Source: Nemertoderma westbladi (lineage: Eukaryota > Xenacoelomorpha > Nemertodermatida > Nemertodermatidae). From it: DNA of 64,000 nucleotides. Shown in pieces: positions 61,401 to 64,000 of this stretch. Made by a program: the position numbers and the translations under genes. Position 1 is the first letter of the stretch. The number at the start of each line of letters is the position of its first letter. The notes below the pieces were generated by a model. It saw nothing but the letters and a program-made list of their open reading frames with translations. It was not told where the DNA came from and ran no database searches. The stretch spans positions 62,001 through 126,000 of the forward strand of contig JAUCBJ010000069.1 in the NCBI GenBank assembly GCA_032718475.1, in the 5' to 3' direction.

Positions 61401-64000
61401 TTAAAAAACAACGACAGATGCGGTGCAACAACGATTAATTCGGTCGATTTCCGAGGGACAAATCCCGCCGAGTCTGGGCCGATAAGTCTCGCCGAGTCTG
61501 GGCCAATAAACACCGCCGATTCTGGGTTAACTTACAACGACAGATGCGGTGCAACAACGACTAATCCTATCGACTTCCGGTCAATTAATCCCGCCGAGTC
61601 TGGGCCAATAAATCCCGCCGAGTCTAGGCCAATATATACTGCCGATTCTGGGTTAACGAACAATGACAGATGCGGTGCAACGACGACTAATCCTATCGAC
61701 TTGTGGTCGATTAATCCCGCTGAGTCTGGGCCGATAAATCCCGCCGAGTCTAGGCCAATAAATACCGCCGATTCTGGGTTAACAAACAACGACAGATGCG
61801 GTGAAATGACGATGAATTCGGTCGATTTCCGAGGGACAAATCCTGCCGAGTCTGGGCCGATAAATCTCGCCGAGTCTGGGCCGATTAATCCCGCTGAGTC
61901 TGGGCCAATAAATCCCGGCGTGTCCAGGCTAATAAACCACGACAGATCCAGGGCAACGAGGACTACCGACTTCCTGCCGACAAATCCCATCATTGAAGAC
62001 CAATTGGATGATGGAAGTTGGGTAGTACGAGCCAATAACAATGTCAAAGTAAACCTGAGCTGGGGAGGAGGCCCGGGTATCCATACAACCAATGATAACC
62101 CAGTTCAGGTTGGCACCACTAGATATGATGTACCAGTAGACATTCATACCAATACAATAGTAGCCAATGATACATCAATTTCTGAAACTAAACTTTCGTT
62201 TTTAAATAATACCTGTACAGATACAGGCAGAACCTGCACCATTGACTACTGTACCTGTCTATGTAACCATGCTGGTAGTAAATCAGAGGCTTTGAAAGCA
62301 AGTCATAGGAATACACAGACACACATATGTAACTCCTCAATCTGTGAAACAGGCGATTTGCCAAATTGTTTTTCCTTTTCTAACAAATTTAAAGATATTG
62401 CCATGGGCCACATGCTGGGGGGAGGACATACAGACAATAAAGAAGGGGGACATCAATATGACCCTTATGTAGCTGAGTGTATAACATCTGTAGGGGGAAG
62501 CACTATCTTTGAAATACCAGACTCCCATAATCTACCCACAGACACAAACATTGACGAAATCACAGAAACCCATATCGAACAGCCTCACACACAGCCGCAA
62601 ACTAGGTCCCATTCTCAAACCTACACTCCAAATACCATCGGTGATACTAATGTTTACACCTTGTCACAATCCACTAATTGCCTGGAGAATGAAAATTATG
62701 AAGTATCTAACACCAATCTCTCAGTATATGCAAATGTGTTTACCCCACATATATTAGACTCCAGGGACACCACATATAACCAGTCAAAAGCCACTACCAA
62801 CAACGAAACAACTACCTGTAATATTACTCATGATAGCATTATAGAAACCAGCACTGAACCAAGAATACCGAGGAGTGATGCTGAACAAAGCATGCTGATC
62901 AAAGAACTTGTCAAAGACATAAAAGATGGCAAAACAAAGTTGAATAGCTTTCTAATTCTACCAACATATGAAGACATAAAAACATTACAACCAGGCAGTT
63001 GGATCTCTGATGGCATTGTTGATGCATTCCTCAGCCTCTTGGGACAATTTGAACCAAGGGCACTTCCAGTAGTGTGCCAGCTCACACAAAAGTTCCACCA
63101 AACAAACTTCACATATGATAGGTTTGAAGCACTTAAATTCTTCGCAAAACCATATATTGAAAGGAATAGGAATGCAGAAAGAGGATGTGAATTTATCTTT
63201 TTCCCAGAATGTCATAGCGGCCATTTTATACTCCATGTTGCTGAAGTAAAAACCCGCACAGTGTATAAAGTTTGTTCTTTTCGTAATAAGAAGCCAACTA
63301 AGACAACACGAGAGATTGCTAAAAACCTCACTATCTTAGACGAAGCAATCGGGGCAGAAACAAATATCACAGCATGGAAAGCTTGCAACTCAAATTATCA
63401 TTTCCCAAAACAGAAGAATAATTTTGACTGTGGTGCTTTCCTATGTCAACACGCCCTTGCAATTGCTAACAATCAAAAAGATATACTAACAGTTAACAGC
63501 AACCAAATGCGTTCATGGTTGAAGAGATGTATTGACGAAGTCAAAGTATTAGATCTCCATGGCATACCAATTTGGCCTTCCGATCTATCACCAATCTCTA
63601 ATAAGCACAATACTAGCAATGCATCCACATCTGATGTTCAGTATATAAACAGCAATGACTCAGAGGCTACTGAGTTACAGGATGCTATGGAGTCTGTACA
63701 GAGGGCCTCTGACTTTATTTCAGTTATAAAGCGGTTAAAACTTCTGCAAAACCCAAAGGATGACCTTGCCAAATCTTTAATCACTCTGGGAATGAACAAA
63801 TTGGGAAAGCTGCAGAAATTATTATTTAAGGAAATTTCTGATAATCTTATAGGCGAAATACTAGGAGTACAGTGCTCTATCATTAATAGGAAATCAATTG
63901 AAGAACTGTCAAAGGATGTGGCTGAATTTGCTCATGTCATTTACAATAAAGCTCTGAGTGCAAACTTTAAGAAGCGCATCAACTCCTCATCAACAAATGC
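58464..64000 (+). CDS. Large repeat-bearing protein with a C-terminal Ulp1/SENP-like protease domain (3'-incomplete)
   Basis: The frame is open from 58,389 to the window end; the first ATG after the stop at 58,386 is 58,464, with A at -3. At least 1,845 codons, no introns needed, no stop seen. Residues 1-62 are proline-rich and basic; 63-1172 are tandem 42-aa repeats; 1173-1490 is a Thr/Asn-rich linker with a Cys/His cluster at 1251-1269; about 1500-1690 resembles peptidase C48. There I see LQPGSW at 1508-1513 (the family's N-terminal Trp motif), His1587 in GHF, Gln1650 six residues before Cys1656, and DCG at 1655-1657. The catalytic Asp position, His+17, is Cys1604. Known C48 enzymes cleave SUMO or related modifiers; similar domains also occur in eukaryotic DNA transposons. 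Activity here is unproven. The C-terminal ~150 residues look helical and charged and continue past the edge. No known gene is recognised. Confidence 0.8.
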   Translation, partial: MPVCRTPPRPPHTRSKGPAPSLPTNGGGRITMTTKNTGGSESKNSSDPGFTNVADSKSITHDRCGAMTTNPIDFRSINPAETGPINPADSGLTNHNRCGATTTNPIYFRSINPAESGPINPTESGPINTADSGLTNNDRCGTTTTNPIDFRSINPAESGPINPTESGPINTADSGLTNNDRCGAATTNPIDFRSINPAETGPINPAETGPINPAETGPINPAESGSINTADSGLTNHNRCGATTTNPIDFRSINPAETGPINPAETGPINTADSGLTNHNRCGATTTNPIYFRSINPAESGPINPTESGPINTADSGLTNNDRCGTTTTNPIDFRSINPAESGPINPTESGPINTADSGLTNNDRCGATTTNPIDFRSINPAESGPINPTESGPINTADSGLTNNDRCGTTTTNPIDFRSINPAESGPINPTESGPINTADSGLTNNDRCGATTTNPIDFRSINPAESGPINPTESGPINTADSGLTNNNRCGATTTNPIDFRSINPAETGPINPAETGPINPAETGPINPAESGSINTADSGLTNHNRCGATTTNPIDFRSINPAETGPINPAESGPINTADSGLMNHNRCGATTTNPIDFRSINPAESGPINPAESGPINTADSGLTNNDRCGATTINSVDFRGTNPAESGPISLAESGPINTADSGLTNNDRCGTTTTNPIDFRSINPAESGPINPTESGPINTADSGLTNNDRCGATTTNPIDFRSINPAESGPINPTESGPINTADSGLTNNDRCGTTTTNPIDFRSINPAESGPINPTESGPINTADSGLTNNDRCGATTTNPIDFRSINPAESGPINPTESGPINTADSGLTNNDRCGATTTNPIDFRSINPAETGPINPAETGPINPAETGPINPAESGSINTADSGLTNHNRCGATTTNPIDFQSINPAETGPINPAESGPINTADSGLMNHNRCGATTTNPIDFRSINPAESGPINPAESGPINTADSGLKNNDRCGATTINSVDFRGTNPAESGPISLAESGPINTADSGLTYNDRCGATTTNPIDFRSINPAESGPINPAESRPIYTADSGLTNNDRCGATTTNPIDLWSINPAESGPINPAESRPINTADSGLTNNDRCGEMTMNSVDFRGTNPAESGPINLAESGPINPAESGPINPGVSRLINHDRSRATRTTDFLPTNPIIEDQLDDGSWVVRANNNVKVNLSWGGGPGIHTTNDNPVQVGTTRYDVPVDIHTNTIVANDTSISETKLSFLNNTCTDTGRTCTIDYCTCLCNHAGSKSEALKASHRNTQTHICNSSICETGDLPNCFSFSNKFKDIAMGHMLGGGHTDNKEGGHQYDPYVAECITSVGGSTIFEIPDSHNLPTDTNIDEITETHIEQPHTQPQTRSHSQTYTPNTIGDTNVYTLSQSTNCLENENYEVSNTNLSVYANVFTPHILDSRDTTYNQSKATTNNETTTCNITHDSIIETSTEPRIPRSDAEQSMLIKELVKDIKDGKTKLNSFLILPTYEDIKTLQPGSWISDGIVDAFLSLLGQFEPRALPVVCQLTQKFHQTNFTYDRFEALKFFAKPYIERNRNAERGCEFIFFPECHSGHFILHVAEVKTRTVYKVCSFRNKKPTKTTREIAKNLTILDEAIGAETNITAWKACNSNYHFPKQKNNFDCGAFLCQHALAIANNQKDILTVNSNQMRSWLKRCIDEVKVLDLHGIPIWPSDLSPISNKHNTSNASTSDVQYINSNDSEATELQDAMESVQRASDFISVIKRLKLLQNPKDDLAKSLITLGMNKLGKLQKLLFKEISDNLIGEILGVQCSIINRKSIEELSKDVAEFAHVIYNKALSANFKKRINSSSTN
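58650..61982 (+). repeat. Coding tandem repeat: 42-aa (126-bp) unit, 25 copies, with nested 8-aa module
   Basis: Counting from the codons for RCG, units start at 58,650, 58,752, 58,878, 59,004, 59,178 and so on to 61,794, with a decayed unit near 61,944. Twenty of the 24 spacings are 126 bp. The first is 102 bp, and three (59,004, 59,934, 60,990) are 174 bp. All spacings differ from 126 by multiples of 24 bp, the size of an internal module encoding INPAESGP, which occurs two to four times per unit. All indels keep the + frame. The typical unit starts RCGATTTNPIDFRS, continues with INP(A/T)ESGP modules, and ends INTADSGLTNND. A diverged first unit may precede 58,650. Confidence 0.93.
59430..61541 (+). 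repeat. 1,056-bp (352-codon) higher-order duplication inside the coding repeats
   Basis: Eight consecutive units at 59,430-60,485 recur as 60,486-61,541. The order GGTAC, GGTGC, GGTAC, GGTGC, GGTGC (the last being the 174-bp unit) is preserved. So is the unusual unit with codons for NSVDFRGTNP and ISLAESG, near 60,360 and 61,416. By eye I found only three substitutions before the final ~20 bp: 59,931/60,987, 60,145/61,201 and 60,349/61,405. That implies a recent duplication. Confidence 0.88.
62214..62270 (+). other. Cys/His cluster in the linker of the protease protein
   Basis: Codons for Cys1251, Cys1258, Cys1263, Cys1265, Cys1267 and His1269 give the spacing C-x6-C-x4-C-x-C-x-C-x-H. It lies between the repeat domain and the protease domain, in an otherwise Thr/Asn/Ser-rich region. 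It could bind a metal ion, but I do not recognise a named zinc-finger family. Confidence 0.4.
62962..63533 (+). other. Ulp1/SENP-like (peptidase C48) domain within the large CDS
   Basis: The domain covers about residues 1500-1690. The N-terminal edge has LQPGSW followed by ISDGIVDAFL, matching the family's Trp/Asp motif. The core has GHFILHV with His1587, then VYKVCSF, then KQKNNFDCGAFLCQH with Gln1650 and Cys1656. The spacings His to Asp-position (17) and Gln to Cys (6) match those I recall for SENP-type enzymes. The key departure is Cys1604 in place of the acid. The first aromatic after the catalytic His is Phe instead of the usual Trp. Confidence 0.75.

Noticed and set aside
58385-62147. 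Minus-strand open frames over the coding repeats (including 726 codons at 59,333-61,513)
   Set aside because: They are antisense shadows. They are broken by single substitutions that are harmless on +, whereas the + frame is continuous for at least 1,845 codons and leads into a recognisable protease domain.
62337-63883. Short frames on the minus strand and one on + (62,509-62,757) downstream of the repeats
   Set aside because: All lie within the long + frame in other frames, are short, and show no recognisable domain.
58294-64000. Transposon terminal inverted repeats or a target-site duplication
   Set aside because: No inverted repeat could be paired within the window, and the 3' end of the candidate element lies outside it. 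Transposon status remains open.
1-64000. tRNA or rRNA genes
   Set aside because: I saw no rRNA-like sequence and no cloverleaf with A and B box motifs; GGCTACTCTA in the monomer does not sit in a tRNA-like context.

Overview
The window looks like eukaryotic nuclear DNA. About 91% of it is one uninterrupted satellite array. The rest is the 5' part of a large, apparently intronless reading frame that ends in a Ulp1/SENP-type (peptidase C48) cysteine protease domain. That domain, the lack of bacterial gene packing and the satellite organisation point to a eukaryote, plausibly an invertebrate animal. I cannot name the species or clade from sequence alone.

1-58,293: a head-to-tail array of roughly 1,100 copies of a ~53-bp monomer, about 43% G+C, all in one orientation. 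It is already in progress at base 1, so the array is longer than the window. Monomers come in three main lengths: 53, 54 (one extra T in GGT(T)G) and 51 bp (loss of TA in CTATACAAC). Nearly all variation sits at three short sites. Variant classes cluster in local domains, and several levels of higher-order repeat are visible: 158, 160, 263, 1,519, about 2,400-2,800 and about 4,000 bp. I see no gene inside the array. The many short open frames there are runs of 54- and 51-bp monomers, both multiples of three, and nearly all begin at GTG rather than ATG.

58,294-58,463: a short junction with four 7-bp CCGTAAN units, then AT-rich DNA with an in-frame stop and a TATA-like stretch before the first usable ATG.

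58,464 to beyond 64,000 (+): one reading frame of at least 1,845 codons, with no stop before the window ends. Its parts are a short proline-rich basic N-terminus; about 1,110 residues of nested tandem repeats (a 42-aa unit in 25 copies, built partly from an 8-aa module, plus a recent 352-aa duplication); a Thr/Asn-rich linker with a Cys/His cluster; a Ulp1-like domain with His1587, Gln1650 and Cys1656 in place but Cys where the family has its catalytic Asp; and a helical, charged C-terminal part that runs off the edge. Long open frames on the opposite strand across the repeats are shadows of this gene.

The best candidate for something undescribed is this pairing of a giant, recently expanded repeat domain with a divergent Ulp1-like protease, directly beside a large satellite array.
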